The translations under genes and the position numbers were made by a program. This document shows, piece by piece, positions 34,361 to 46,041 of a stretch of 64,000 bases of DNA. The notes beneath the pieces were generated by a model, which was not told where the DNA came from, did not search any database, and was given only the letters and a program-made list of their open reading frames with translations. The stretch spans positions 1-64,000 of the forward strand of contig JAJZBV010000011.1 of assembly GCA_021851785.1 (NCBI GenBank). The letters are read 5' to 3'. Origin of the DNA: Pseudomonadota bacterium (GTDB lineage Bacteria > Pseudomonadota > Alphaproteobacteria > Acetobacterales > Acetobacteraceae). Every line of letters starts with the position of its first letter. Positions within the stretch are counted from its first letter, which is position 1.

Positions 34361-35086
34361 ATGGCGGCGATCCGGGTCGAGGGGCTGAGCAAGCGGTATG
34401 GGCCGGTCACGGCGGTGGCGGGGATCAGCTTCACCGTCGCCGCCGGCGAGATCGTCGCCCTCCTCGGGGCCAATGGCGCCGGCAAGACGACGACGCTCGC
34501 GATGCTGCTCGGCCTGGTTTTGCCAAGCGCCGGGCGGATCGAAATCCTCGGCCACGACATGGCGCGCGACCGCTTCGCGGCGCTGGCGCGGATGAATTTC
34601 GCCTCGCCCTATATCGCCTTGCCGGCGCGGCTGTCGGTTGCCGAAAATCTCCGCGTCTACGGCCATCTCTACGGCGTTGCCGGGCTCGAGCGGCGGATCC
34701 GCGAACTCGCCGGCGAGCTTGATCTCCTCGCCTTCCTCGACCGCCCGGCGGGGACGCTGTCGGCGGGGCAGAAGACACGGCTCGCGCTCGCCAAGGCGCT
34801 GATCAACCGCCCCGCGGTGCTGCTCCTCGACGAGCCGACGGCGAGCCTCGATCCCGACACCGCCGACCGGCTGCGCGCCTGGCTCGCCGCCTATCGCGCG
34901 GCGAGCGGCTGCGCGATCCTGCTCGCCTCGCACAACATGGCCGAAGTCGAGCGGCTCTCCGACCAGGTGCTGATGCTGCGGCAGGGGGCCATCGTCGCGC
35001 GCGGCAGCCCGGCGGCGCTCTGCGGCCAGTTCGGGCGCGACACGCTGGAGGCGGTCTTCCTCGCTATCGCGCGGGCGACGTGGTGA
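34361..35086 (+). CDS. ABC-2 type transporter, ATP-binding protein
   Basis: 241 residues. Walker A G-A-N-G-A-G-K-T-T-T lies near residue 36. The signature is L-S-A-G-Q (Ala for Gly) near 138, followed by Walker B L-L-L-D-E-P-T-A-S-L-D and the switch His in L-A-S-H-N-M-A-E-V-E. It belongs to the NodI/CcmA-like export group. The ATG at 34361 fits the family start. Its TGA shares a base with the permease ATG (TGATG), so the two are coupled. The exported substrate is unknown. Confidence 0.92.
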   Translation: MAAIRVEGLSKRYGPVTAVAGISFTVAAGEIVALLGANGAGKTTTLAMLLGLVLPSAGRIEILGHDMARDRFAALARMNFASPYIALPARLSVAENLRVYGHLYGVAGLERRIRELAGELDLLAFLDRPAGTLSAGQKTRLALAKALINRPAVLLLDEPTASLDPDTADRLRAWLAAYRAASGCAILLASHNMAEVERLSDQVLMLRQGAIVARGSPAALCGQFGRDTLEAVFLAIARATW

Positions 35087-35907
35087 TGGCCAAGGGGGCG
35101 ATGAGCGCCGGCCTTGGCGCGGCGCGGCGGGTCTGGGCGCTGGTCTATCGCCATCTCGCGCTTTATCGCCGCTCCTGGCCGCGCCTTCTCGATTTCGCCT
35201 ATGGCCCGGTGCTGCAATTGCTGATCTGGGGGTTCACGGCGCGGTTTCTCGCCGCGCACGGCGGCGCTTCCGCGGGGCTTGCCGGGCTGCTCATCGCCGG
35301 GGTGCTGTTGTGGGAGGCGGCGCTCGCGAGCCAGCTCGGGTTTTCGGTGAGTTTTCTCGAGGAAATCTGGTCGCGCAATCTCGGCCATCTGTTCGTCAGC
35401 CCGCTCCGGCCATGGGAATTGATCGCCGCCCTGATCGTGATGTCGGTTCTGCGCCTGCTGGCCGGTATGATGCCGGCGATTCTGCTGGCCTTCCTGCTCT
35501 ATGCGTTCGACATTTTCGCCCTCGGCCCGGTGGTCTTGCTGCTGTTTGCCAATCTCGCGGCAATGGGCTGGTGGGTGGCGCTCGGCATCGTCGCCTTCAT
35601 CCTCCGCCATGGCGCCGGCGCCGAGGGGCTTGTTTGGACCGTGATGTTCGGCTTGACGCCGCTTTCCGCCGTGTTCTACCCGGTCTCGGCGTTGCCGGCG
35701 GCGCTGCGGCCGCTCGCCTGGGCGCTGCCGTCCGCGCATGTCTTCGAGGGGCTGCGCGCGGCCCTCTCTGGCGGCGGCAGCGGGTTTCGTGACCTCGCCT
35801 TCGCGTTCGGCCTCAACCTTGTCTGGCTCCTGGCGATGGCGCTTTTGTTCCGGCGCGAGTTGCACGCCGCCCGCCGCGGCGGCGCTCTGGTCTCGCTCGG
35901 CGAATGA
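35086..35907 (+). CDS. ABC-2 type transporter, permease
   Basis: 273 residues with six hydrophobic segments starting near residue 40 (F-A-Y-G-P-V-L-Q-L-L-I-W-G-F). The ABC-2 signature region P-L-R-P-W-E-L-I-A-A-L-I-V-M lies in the first half and L-T-P-L-S-A-V-F-Y-P-V-S-A-L-P in the second. It pairs with the ATPase just upstream to make a half-size exporter, possibly of a lipid or glycan. A GTG at 35080 is an alternative start. Confidence 0.9.
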   Translation: MAKGAMSAGLGAARRVWALVYRHLALYRRSWPRLLDFAYGPVLQLLIWGFTARFLAAHGGASAGLAGLLIAGVLLWEAALASQLGFSVSFLEEIWSRNLGHLFVSPLRPWELIAALIVMSVLRLLAGMMPAILLAFLLYAFDIFALGPVVLLLFANLAAMGWWVALGIVAFILRHGAGAEGLVWTVMFGLTPLSAVFYPVSALPAALRPLAWALPSAHVFEGLRAALSGGGSGFRDLAFAFGLNLVWLLAMALLFRRELHAARRGGALVSLGE

Positions 35908-35922
35908 TGTTTCGGACACCCC

Positions 35923-35963
35923 GTTTGAGAGAAGAGTGAACCCGGGTTTGAGAGAAGAATGAA
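35923..35963. repeat. 18-base direct repeat carrying a ribosome site and start codon
   Basis: GTTTGAGAGAAGAGTGAA (35923-35940) and GTTTGAGAGAAGAATGAA (35946-35963) differ at one base. The second copy holds the ATG of the phosphatase gene, while the first copy has GTG in the same place. The first GTG (35935) is in frame with the ATG 24 bases later, so either copy could be used for initiation. Confidence 0.8.
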
Positions 35964-36576
35964 ATCGGTTCGGTTCTGGCTACTCCGCCATGCGCTGGTC
36001 GAGGCGCGGGCGCGGGCGGTGCTCTACGGCGCCCATGACGTGCCGCTCTGCCCGCTCGCCCTCGCCGCCGAGCGGCCCCTCTATGAGCGCCTCGCCACCC
36101 GCCTGCCGCGGCCGGCGCGCTGGCTGATCTCGCCGCTTTCGCGCACCCGGGAGACGGCGCGGGCGATTTTCGCCGCCGGCTACCCGGCGCAGACGCTGAC
36201 CGTCGAGCCGGCCTTGATCGAGCAGACGCTCGGCGCCTGGGAGGGGCTGCCGCAGAGCGAGGTGGCGGCGCTGTTCGCCCGCCGGCCCGATCAGTTCTGG
36301 CCGCTGCCCGCCGCGACGCGCCCCCCCGGCGGCGAGAGCATGGCCGATGTGGTGGCGCGGGTCGGCGTCTGCCTCACCCGGCTGGCGGCGACGCATGGCG
36401 GGGAGGACGTGGTCGCGGTCGTCCATGGCGGGGTGATCCGCGCCGCCCTCGCGCATGTTCTTGGCATCGCCGCCGAGCAGGCGCAAAACGTCTCGGTCGG
36501 CAATCTTTCCCTCACCCGCTTTGAATGGCACCGCGAGGGGTGGTGGATCGGCGGTGTCAACGAGGCGCCGGGGTGA
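35959..36576 (+). CDS. Histidine phosphatase (phosphoglycerate mutase-like) family protein
   Basis: 205 residues. The phosphohistidine motif reads L-L-R-H-A near residue 9 (R-H-A instead of R-H-G), with S-P-L-S-R-T-R-E-T-A and the second histidine in V-V-H-G-G-V-I-R. CobC alpha-ribazole phosphatase and GpmB-like enzymes share this frame; the substrate cannot be chosen between them. A short GTG-started extension from the upstream repeat is possible. It follows the ABC permease by 51 bases. Confidence 0.88.
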   Translation: MKSVRFWLLRHALVEARARAVLYGAHDVPLCPLALAAERPLYERLATRLPRPARWLISPLSRTRETARAIFAAGYPAQTLTVEPALIEQTLGAWEGLPQSEVAALFARRPDQFWPLPAATRPPGGESMADVVARVGVCLTRLAATHGGEDVVAVVHGGVIRAALAHVLGIAAEQAQNVSVGNLSLTRFEWHREGWWIGGVNEAPG

Positions 36577-36646
36577 TCTTGCCAAAGCCCCGGGCCGATA
36601 TCAAGATCGTCATCAAGATCGCCCGCCAATCATCTGGAGAACAACC

Positions 36647-37471
36647 ATGTTGCGTTATCTGCTCACGGCTCTCCTGACCCTCGCCCCGGCGCTCGCCCCA
36701 ACCCTCGCCTGGGCCCAGAGCGAACAGCAGACCCTGGTCGACCGGGCGACGCTCTCCGTGCAGGAAATGCTGAGCGGCGCCAATACCGGCGACCGCGCCT
36801 GGGCGATGCAGCGGGCGCGGGCGGTGATGGTGTGCCCGCGGGTGTTTCGCGCGAGCTTCTTCATCGGCGGCGCCGGCGGTGATTGCGTGCTGGCCGCCCG
36901 CGACGGCAATGGCTCCTGGTCCTCGCCGGCCTTCTTTCAGCTCAGCACCGCGAGTTTCGGGCTCCAGGTGGGACTTCAGGACAGCGAGATCCTGATCACC
37001 ATCCTGACCGAGAAAGGGCTGAACGCGGTGATGGATAGCCGTTTCAAGATCGGCGGCGACGCCTCGGTCGCCTTCGCGCAGATGGGCGCCGGCGTCGAGG
37101 GCGCGACGACGGCGGCGCTGCGCGCCGATATTCTCGCGTTTTCGCAATCGAGCGGGCTGTTCGTCGGGATTTCGCTCAACGGCAGCCTGCTCGCCGCCAA
37201 ATCGGAATGGGATCGCGCCTATTACGGCCAGGATATCGGCGCGCGCGAGATCGTCGTCGATATGAAGGTGAACAACCCCGGCGCCGATCCGCTCCGCGCC
37301 ATTCTCGCCAAATACGGCGCCACCGCCTCCGCGCCGGCGGCCAACGCGACGCTGCCGAACCCGCCGGCCGCCGCCAATACCGCGCCCGAGAACCCGCCGC
37401 CCGCCGCGCCCGGCGCGCCGCAATCGCTCGCGCCGGTGCAAAGCCAGGATCTGGCGGCGCCCAAGAATTGA
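36647..37471 (+). CDS. SYLF (Ysc84-like) lipid-binding domain protein, exported
   Basis: 274 residues with a Sec signal (L-L-T-L-A-P-A-L-A-P-T-L-A-W-A). Residues about 30-215 are the SYLF domain: A-R-A-V-M-V-C-P-R-V, S-P-A-F-F-Q-L, S-F-G-L-Q-V-G-L-Q-D-S-E, and A-Y-Y-G-Q-D near the end. SYLF proteins bind phosphoinositides in eukaryotes; bacterial ones are periplasmic or surface-associated with unknown roles. The last 55 residues are a Pro/Ala-rich tail. TGGAGAAC precedes the ATG. Confidence 0.9.
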   Translation: MLRYLLTALLTLAPALAPTLAWAQSEQQTLVDRATLSVQEMLSGANTGDRAWAMQRARAVMVCPRVFRASFFIGGAGGDCVLAARDGNGSWSSPAFFQLSTASFGLQVGLQDSEILITILTEKGLNAVMDSRFKIGGDASVAFAQMGAGVEGATTAALRADILAFSQSSGLFVGISLNGSLLAAKSEWDRAYYGQDIGAREIVVDMKVNNPGADPLRAILAKYGATASAPAANATLPNPPAAANTAPENPPPAAPGAPQSLAPVQSQDLAAPKN

Positions 37472-37542
37472 CGAAGCGCACTCGGTTGGGAACCAGCCTC
37501 GCGAATTGACGCCGCGCTCCGGCACGGCGATGATCGCCGCCG

Positions 37543-38028
37543 ATGCGCGAGGAATTCTGGAAAACCAAGCGGCTCGAGGAGATGAGCCGCAACGAGTGGG
37601 AGCGGCTATGCGATGGCTGCGGGCGCTGCTGCCTGCATAAATTGCGTGATGAGGACAGCGACGAAATCACTTTCACCAATGTCGCCTGCCGGCTGCTCGA
37701 CACGGCGTCCTGCCGCTGTGGTGATTACGCCCATCGCCGGCTCCGCGTCCCCGATTGCGAGCAGCTCACCCCGACCTCGGTGCGCGAGATCGACTGGCTG
37801 CCGCCGAGCTGCGCCTATCGCCGCCTCGCCGAGGGCAAGGATCTGCTGTGGTGGCATCCGCTGGTTTCGGGGCGGGCGGAAACCGTGCATGAAGCGGGGG
37901 TTTCGGTGCGCGGGCGCAGTGTCGGCGAGCGCGTGGCGGGGCCGCTCGAGCATCATATCGTGACCTGGCCCAGCCAGATTCCGCGCCAGATTCCGCGCCG
38001 CCGGACGGCGATCAAGGAGACCACATGA
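37543..38028 (+). CDS. YcgN/UPF0260 family cysteine-cluster protein
   Basis: 161 residues. It has eight or more cysteines arranged as C-D-G-C-G-R-C-C (residues 23-30), [13 protein letters not shown] and S-C-A-Y, the zinc- or iron-sulfur-binding pattern of the YkgJ/YcgN group. The function is unestablished. The C-terminus contains a 12-base tandem duplication (37975-37998) giving Q-I-P-R-Q-I-P-R. Its stop overlaps the next start as ATGA. Confidence 0.9.
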   Translation: MREEFWKTKRLEEMSRNEWERLCDGCGRCCLHKLRDEDSDEITFTNVACRLLDTASCRCGDYAHRRLRVPDCEQLTPTSVREIDWLPPSCAYRRLAEGKDLLWWHPLVSGRAETVHEAGVSVRGRSVGERVAGPLEHHIVTWPSQIPRQIPRRRTAIKETT

Positions 38029-38951
38029 AAAACGCCCTGTTCGGCGGCGTCAACGTCGCCGTGCTGACCCCTATGGGCGCCGATCTCGCGCCCGATCTCG
38101 ATCGCATGGCGGCGCATTGCCGCTGGCTGCTCGCCAATGGCGCGAACGGGCTCGGCATTCTCGGCACCACCGGCGAGGCCAACAGCCTCGGGATCAGCGA
38201 GCGCGTCGCCCTGATGGAGGGGATCGTGGCCCGCGGCATTCCCGCCTCGCGCCTTCTGCCCGGGCTCGGCACCACCGCGATCACCGATACCGTGTTCTTG
38301 CTCCGCCGCGCCGCCGAACTCGGCTGCCGCGGCGCGCTGCTGCTGCCGCCGTTCTTCTACAAGGCCCCGAGCGAGGACGGCCTGTTCGCCTATTTCAGCG
38401 AGGTGATCACCCGCGCCATGGGTCGCGCCGGGGGGCTCGCGATCTATCTCTATCATTTTCCGGCGCAATCGGCGGTGCCGTTCACCCTCCCGCTCATCGC
38501 CCGCCTGCTCGCCGCCTTCCCCGGCGTCGTCAAGGGGATCAAGGACAGCAGCGGCGATTTCGCCAATACCCGCGCCTATGTCGAGCATTTCGCCGCCCAA
38601 GGCTTCGAGGTCTATTGCGGCGATGACGGCGCGCTGCACGATCTTCTGACCATCGGCGGCGCCGGCAGCATCAGCGCCGCGTCCAACGTTTCGAGCGCGA
38701 TCAACGCCGAGGTCTATGCCCATGCCGGCACGGCGCGCGCGGCGGCGGCGCAGGCGCGGCTTTCCCTGATCCGCAAGGCGGTGACCTCGGCGCCGCTGAT
38801 CCCCGGCCTCAAATCCCTGGTCGCGCGCCACACCGGGGACGCCGCCTGGACCCATATCCGCCCGCCGCATCTTCCGCTCACGCCGGCGCAGGAAGCAGCG
38901 CTGTTCGCCGCTTTCGACGCCTGCGGCTTCGCCCTGCCGGCGGCGGCCTGA
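38025..38951 (+). CDS. Dihydrodipicolinate synthase family lyase
   Basis: 308 residues with a DapA/NanA barrel. G-T-T-G-E-A-N-S-L lies near residue 47. The catalytic Tyr is in A-I-Y-L-Y-H-F-P, and the Schiff-base Lys is in [11 protein letters not shown] near residue 168. The family covers DapA, N-acetylneuraminate lyase and 2-keto-3-deoxy sugar acid aldolases. T-G-E-A-N rather than T-G-E-S-P/A-T and the absence of lysine genes nearby argue against a housekeeping DapA. It is coupled to ycgN, an arrangement whose logic is unclear. Confidence 0.88.
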   Translation: MKNALFGGVNVAVLTPMGADLAPDLDRMAAHCRWLLANGANGLGILGTTGEANSLGISERVALMEGIVARGIPASRLLPGLGTTAITDTVFLLRRAAELGCRGALLLPPFFYKAPSEDGLFAYFSEVITRAMGRAGGLAIYLYHFPAQSAVPFTLPLIARLLAAFPGVVKGIKDSSGDFANTRAYVEHFAAQGFEVYCGDDGALHDLLTIGGAGSISAASNVSSAINAEVYAHAGTARAAAAQARLSLIRKAVTSAPLIPGLKSLVARHTGDAAWTHIRPPHLPLTPAQEAALFAAFDACGFALPAAA

Positions 38952-39038
38952 GCGGCGCAGGCTCGCGGCGCAAATCGGGCTTGCCCTTGGTCCCCGTCCG
39001 GGGGGATGATAGGGTTTTGATGAGCCCGTTATCGCGCC

Positions 39039-40159
39039 ATGGCTTCGCCCGCATCCCTCCTCGCCCCTTTCTCGCGGCCTCCGGCCGGCGAGCCGCCGGT
39101 ATCCGGCCACGCCTATGCCGCGCTCGATCTCGGGACCAATAATTGCCGCCTCCTGGTCGCCGCCCCGGCCCAGGGCGGGTTTCGCGTGGTCGACAGCTAT
39201 AGCCGGATCGTGCGCCTCGGCGAGGGGCTCGATCATTCCGGCCGCCTCTGTCCGGAGGCGATGACACGGGCGCTCGCCGCGCTCAGGGTCTGCGCGGCGC
39301 GGCTTGCCCGGCGCGATCTCCGGGGGGTGCGCGCCGTCGCCACCGAGGCCTGCCGGCGGGCGAGCAATGGCGCCGCCTTTCTCGCCGAGGTGCGCAACGA
39401 GACCGGGCTCGCGATCGACATCATCTCGACCCGCGAGGAGGCGGAGCTGGCGCTGGAGAGCTGTGCGCCGCTGCTTGCGCGCGGCGGGCGGCGGGTTTTG
39501 CTGTTCGATATCGGCGGCGGCTCGACCGAGATCGCCTGGGTGCGCCTTGGCGGGCCAGGAGCCGGACAGTCGGCAGGGCGTTCGGCGGAGACGGTGGCGG
39601 ACGCGCGGCCGGAGCTGATCGGCTATTTCTCCATCCCCTATGGCGTCGTGACGCTGGCCGAGCGGCTGGGCTCGGCCTGCTTCACCGCCGCCGGGTTCCA
39701 GGCCGCGGTGGACGAGGTCGCGGGCCGGCTGGAAGTGTTCGAGCGCATCCATTGCATCGCCAAGGAGATCACCCAGGGCGGCGTGCAATTGCTCGGCACC
39801 AGCGGCACCGCGACCACCCTCGCCGGGGTCGCGCTCAACCTGCCGCGCTATCACCGGCCGCAAATCGATGGCGCCGTGCTCTCCGGTGCTGCGTGCGAGG
39901 CGGCGCTGGCGACGCTGCGCGCCCTCGGCCGCGACGGGCTTGCCGCCCATCCCTGCATCGGGCCGGAACGCGCCGATTTCGTGCTGCCGGGCTGCGCCGT
40001 CTTCGCCGCCATCCGCCGGCTATGGCCGACGGGTCGGGTCGTGGTCGCCGATCGCGGCCTCCGCGAGGGCATCCTGCTCCGCTTGATGCGGCGCGATAAC
40101 ACCCCTTCGCCGCAGCGCCGCTGGCCACGCGCCGGGCGCGGGCGCGCCGCGGGCGGCGC

Positions 40160-40163
<4 letters not shown>
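39039..40163 (+). CDS. Ppx/GppA family phosphatase (exopolyphosphatase type)
   Basis: 374 residues. The ASKHA phosphate loops are A-L-D-L-G-T-N-N-C-R-L-L near residue 30 and L-F-D-I-G-G-G-S-T-E near 158. A-T-E-A-C-R-R-A and G-T-S-G-T-A-T-T-L-A complete the active site. It releases phosphate from polyphosphate or pppGpp. It lacks the long C-terminal domains of E. coli Ppx, as usual for the alphaproteobacterial short form, and ends in an Arg-rich tail. Its stop overlaps rlmE as ATGA, a pairing common in this class. Confidence 0.93.
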
Positions 40164-42515
<2,352 letters not shown>

Positions 42516-42562
42516 TGGCCAATGTTGCGGCTCACGATTGTCACCGTCGAGGAGCCGCGCCG

Positions 42563-43885
42563 ATGACTGATATCCCCCCGCCCGATGCCGCAACGCTGCG
42601 CCGCGCGGTGATCGCCTCGGTGATCGGCAACGGCCTCGAATGGTTCGATTTTCTCATCTACGGGTTTTTCGCCGCGGTGATCGCCGAGGTGTTCTTCCCG
42701 GCGCGCGATCCGGAACTTTCGCTGATTCTGACCTTCGCGACCTTTGGCGTCGGCTTCGTCGTGCGCCCGCTCGGCGGTGTTCTGATCGGGATCTATGCCG
42801 ATCACGCCGGGCGGCAGAAGGCGCTCTCGATGCTCATCGCGGTGATGGCGGTCGGCACGGTGATGCTCGGAATCACCCCGAGCTATGCCGCGATCGGCCT
42901 CGCCGCGCCGATCCTGGTGGTGGCGGCGCGGGTGTTGCAGGGACTTTCGGTGGGCGGCGAATTCGCCTCCTCGACCGCGCTCCTGGTCGAATACGCGCCG
43001 CCGGGCCGGCGGCATTATTTCGGCGCCTTCCAGATGGTCGCGCAATCCTTCGCGGTCGCGCTCGCCGCCGGCATGGGGTTCGTGCTCACCACCTGCCTCT
43101 CGCCGCAAGCGCTCGCTGCCTGGGGCTGGCGGGTGCCGTTCCTGCTCGGCGGGCTGGTCGGGCCGGTCGGGTTCTATATCCGCCGGCGCGTCGCCGATGC
43201 CCCGGAATTCCTCGAAGCGCGCCGGCAGGCGAAAGCGCGGGCCGAGCGCGCGCCGCTCGCGCTCGTGCTCGCCGATTACCGTGGTCCGCTGCTCTGCGCC
43301 ATCGGCACCATCGTGTGCGGCACCGCCGCGACCTATCTCTGGAACTCCTATCTGCCGGTCTATGTCGTGCGCACGCTGCATCTGCCGCTCGCCGCGCCTT
43401 TGGCCGGCATCGCGGTTTGCGGGCTGATCAACATGGTGGTGAACCCGGCCGCCGGCGCGCTCGCCGATCGCATCGGCCCCTATCGGGTGTTTTTTCCCGC
43501 CGTGATCGCCTCCGGCCTTCTGACCTATCCGCTGTTCGCCTTCGTCGTCGCCCATCCGAGCCGGCTCAATCTGTTTTGCGTGCAATTGGCCGCGACCCTC
43601 CTCCTCGGGCTCACCGCCGGGCCGATTCCCGGCCTGCTCGGAAGCTTTTTCCCGCCGCGCGCGCGCTCGACCGGGCTTTCCATCAGCTACAACCTCTCGG
43701 TCACCCTCTTCGGCGGCTTGGCGCCGCTCACCGTCACCTGGCTCTCCGGGCTCACCACCAGCCGCTTCGTGCCGGCTTTCTATCTCGTCGCATCGGCGGT
43801 CCTGTCGCTGATCCTGGTCGCCGGCTTCCGTCCCCGCCCGCGCCGCGAAGTGATCGGCGTCATTGCCCCTCGGGCGCCGGGCTGA
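42563..43885 (+). CDS. MFS transporter, metabolite:H+ symporter (MHS) family
   Basis: 440 residues with twelve membrane spans. The opening G-N-G-L-E-W-F-D-F-L-I-Y-G-F-F-A is the MHS family signature (ShiA, KgtP, ProP, citrate carriers). The MFS loop D-H-A-G-R-Q-K-A-L lies after the second helix, and L-Q-G-L-S-V-G-G-E-F-A-S-S-T is in helix four. The likely cargo is an organic acid or betaine. GAGGAGC precedes the ATG at 42563. The last 26 bases overlap the convergent lipoprotein gene. Confidence 0.93.
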   Translation: MTDIPPPDAATLRRAVIASVIGNGLEWFDFLIYGFFAAVIAEVFFPARDPELSLILTFATFGVGFVVRPLGGVLIGIYADHAGRQKALSMLIAVMAVGTVMLGITPSYAAIGLAAPILVVAARVLQGLSVGGEFASSTALLVEYAPPGRRHYFGAFQMVAQSFAVALAAGMGFVLTTCLSPQALAAWGWRVPFLLGGLVGPVGFYIRRRVADAPEFLEARRQAKARAERAPLALVLADYRGPLLCAIGTIVCGTAATYLWNSYLPVYVVRTLHLPLAAPLAGIAVCGLINMVVNPAAGALADRIGPYRVFFPAVIASGLLTYPLFAFVVAHPSRLNLFCVQLAATLLLGLTAGPIPGLLGSFFPPRARSTGLSISYNLSVTLFGGLAPLTVTWLSGLTTSRFVPAFYLVASAVLSLILVAGFRPRPRREVIGVIAPRAPG

Positions 43886-44546
43886 CCCAGCCTTCGGCGG
43901 CGAACAGCGCGCGCAGCCGGACCATGAGGCGCAGCGCGAGGCGATGCGCCTGGAGCGCCACGTCTCGCGTGCGGGCATCGGCGCCCTCGGGCGCGAGATA
44001 GGTGAGCGGCATGCCATCGGCCTCGACGCGGGTCTGCGCCTCTTCGGGCGCCGGCGTCACCGGCGCATTGACGGTGACATCCTGCCATAGGCGCGGCGCC
44101 TTCCCGGCGAATTGGTAGGAGAGCGTGACGCGCGCGTTCACCTGGCTCGCCGGCGCGCCGACGGCGAAACTCGCGAGATCGCTCGGGATCGCCTCGGTGA
44201 TGTTGGTGATGTCGCCGGCGATGATGAGGGCATTTTCGCGCGCTTGCGGCGGCGTGGTGGCGGCGAAACCCATGGCGCGCAGCTCGGCGAGCAGGGTCGC
44301 GCGGATCGCCGCCCGCGCGGCGATGGCATCGGCGCGGCGGGAGCGGGCGTCGCGCGGCATGGCAAGCCCTTCCATCACGTAGCTGAACTGATTGGTATCG
44401 ACCAGGACGGCGGCCGCCGGGGCATGAAAATCCTCGACATAGACGCGGTCGGGGCGGGGCAGACGGGCGGTGGCGGGAATCCTCTCCGCGGCGCATCCGG
44501 CGAGAGCCGTGGCCACGAGGGCGAGAAGCCGGCGCCGCGCGATCAT
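43860..44546 (-). CDS. Lipoprotein, DUF4410-like
   Basis: 228 residues. R-R-R-L-L-A-L-V-A-T-A-L-A-G-C gives a lipobox Cys at 18. The domain begins R-V-Y-V-E-D-F-H-A-P and continues with D-A-I-A-A-R-A-A-I-R-A-T-L-L-A-E-L-R-A-M-G-F, then an outer-strand region (I-I-A-G-D-I-T-N-I). This order fits DUF4410/GNA1162-like outer-membrane lipoproteins of unknown role. It starts 6 bases after the permease gene stop, so it is the last gene of the adc-bdhA operon. It overlaps the MFS gene tail-to-tail. Confidence 0.75.
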   Translation of the reverse strand: MIARRRLLALVATALAGCAAERIPATARLPRPDRVYVEDFHAPAAAVLVDTNQFSYVMEGLAMPRDARSRRADAIAARAAIRATLLAELRAMGFAATTPPQARENALIIAGDITNITEAIPSDLASFAVGAPASQVNARVTLSYQFAGKAPRLWQDVTVNAPVTPAPEEAQTRVEADGMPLTYLAPEGADARTRDVALQAHRLALRLMVRLRALFAAEGWVSPAPEGQ

Positions 44547-44552
44547 TTCCTG

Positions 44553-46013
44553 CTACCCTCCGAACCCGCCATTCATCACGAGCGACAAGGCGCCGATCGC
44601 GCCCCAGGCGAGCAGCAAGGCCGCAGCAGCGAAACCGGCGTTCCACACCGTGCTCACCCGCCACGGCGAGACATGGAGCCAGCGCGCGGTGGTGATCGCG
44701 CTCGCCGACATCGGCGTCACCGAGACCGCGAGCGCCCAGCCAAGCATGCAGGCGAAAGCGAGGGCGGCGGGGGCGACGCCGAGGGCCGCCGGCGCCGGGA
44801 TCGCGGCGCCGATCAGGGCGACGACGGCGATCGGGTTGAGCCCGATCTGGCCGGTCAACATGAGGAGAGGCGGCACCGCGAACGGGATCACGAGCGGCGG
44901 CAAGCCGCCGAGATGCGGCGCCAGTCCCCCCCCCGGCAAGGCGCCGCCCAGCGCCACCCCCATGAAGCCGGAGGCGCCGAGAACCAAGGCTTCGGCGCGA
45001 AACGCCGGCGCGCGGGCGATGAAACGCCGCCCGCGGCGGAACAGCCAGGCCGGCAAGGCAGGCGCGCCGGGGATGGGGCCGAGCCGCGCGATGCCGCCAA
45101 GCGTCTGCACCCCGACCCAGATCAGCGCCACCAGCGGCACCACCAGCGTCACCGCCGCGATCACCCCGCCACCGAGGACGGCATTGGCGGCCTCGGCCAG
45201 CACCATGACCAGCCCGACCAGGCCGATCAGCCGCAAAGGCTCCGCCCAGCCACCGGCCGCGACCGGCGTTGCCGCCCGCTCCCGCTCTCCCCGCCAGCGC
45301 CAGCGATCCTCCGCCCAGCCGAGCGCCATCATCATCAGCGCGACCCCGAGGCCGAGCGGCATCAGTAAGCGCATCGGCGCCGCCGGCACCGCCGTCGTCA
45401 CCACCGCGGTCATCACGTTGAGCGGATTCCAGGCATTCACCGTGCAAAACCCACGATTGATCGCGAGCATCATGCGCCGCGCGCGCAGCGTCCCCGCCGG
45501 CCCCTCGGCGCGCGCCCGGCTGACCATGGCGCCGAGCAGATCGATCGCGCCATACGAGAGAATGAGGCCAAAAAGATGGCCGCCCACGGTCAGCGCAGCA
45601 TAGCGCCGCCCCGGCGGCTGCGCCACAAGATGCCGCCCCGAGCGGCGAAAGAGCGGGCTGGTTTCGGCCGCGTCGCGCAAGGCGCCGAGCGCGAAATAGA
45701 ACGCCGCCAGCGCCGCGCCACGCCGCCATCCGGCGACGAACACGCCGAGCGGCGCGACCCCATGGCGGGCGGCGAGCACGATGCCGAGGCCGCCGGCGGC
45801 CGAAAAGCCGAGCAGCACGAGGCGGGCATAGCGGCGCTGGCGCGGCCATTCCAGGGCGAGAAACAGCAGCAGGAACAGCCCCGCGGCGTCGCCGGCGAGA
45901 GGCAACCCGGCGATCTCGGAGGCCAGCGTTCCAAGCCAGACCAGCGCATAGCAAACGCCGCTCGGCGGCAGGACAGCGCGAGCGGCGGCAAAAGGCGGTG
46001 GCGCGGCGCCCAT
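44553..46013 (-). CDS. Polytopic membrane protein, probable ion-coupled permease
   Basis: 486 residues with about 12-13 hydrophobic segments, family not recognised with certainty. Two re-entrant-like motifs stand out: F-C-T-V-N-A-W-N-P-L-N-V-M-T-A-V (residues about 188-203) and V-S-V-T-P-M-S-A-S-A-I-T-T (about 435-447). The paired arrangement recalls ion-transporter superfamily carriers (NhaD, ArsB, citrate and gluconate carriers). The ATG at 46013 lies 28 bases after the bdhA stop, and the lipoprotein follows after 6 bases. Position suggests transport of a C4 acid such as 3-hydroxybutyrate or acetoacetate. This is inference from context only. Confidence 0.7.
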   Translation of the reverse strand: MGAAPPPFAAARAVLPPSGVCYALVWLGTLASEIAGLPLAGDAAGLFLLLFLALEWPRQRRYARLVLLGFSAAGGLGIVLAARHGVAPLGVFVAGWRRGAALAAFYFALGALRDAAETSPLFRRSGRHLVAQPPGRRYAALTVGGHLFGLILSYGAIDLLGAMVSRARAEGPAGTLRARRMMLAINRGFCTVNAWNPLNVMTAVVTTAVPAAPMRLLMPLGLGVALMMMALGWAEDRWRWRGERERAATPVAAGGWAEPLRLIGLVGLVMVLAEAANAVLGGGVIAAVTLVVPLVALIWVGVQTLGGIARLGPIPGAPALPAWLFRRGRRFIARAPAFRAEALVLGASGFMGVALGGALPGGGLAPHLGGLPPLVIPFAVPPLLMLTGQIGLNPIAVVALIGAAIPAPAALGVAPAALAFACMLGWALAVSVTPMSASAITTARWLHVSPWRVSTVWNAGFAAAALLLAWGAIGALSLVMNGGFGG

Positions 46014-46041
46014 CAGAGCGGGCGCCGCTGGCGTCCGACGC

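Noticed and set aside
37953-39950. Minus-strand open frame of 665 codons
   Set aside because: Antisense to the DapA-family and Ppx genes; composition is that of a shadow.
43780-45954. Minus-strand open frame of 724 codons
   Set aside because: It runs out of frame through the lipoprotein and permease genes; the translation is almost all Ala/Gly/Arg with no domain.
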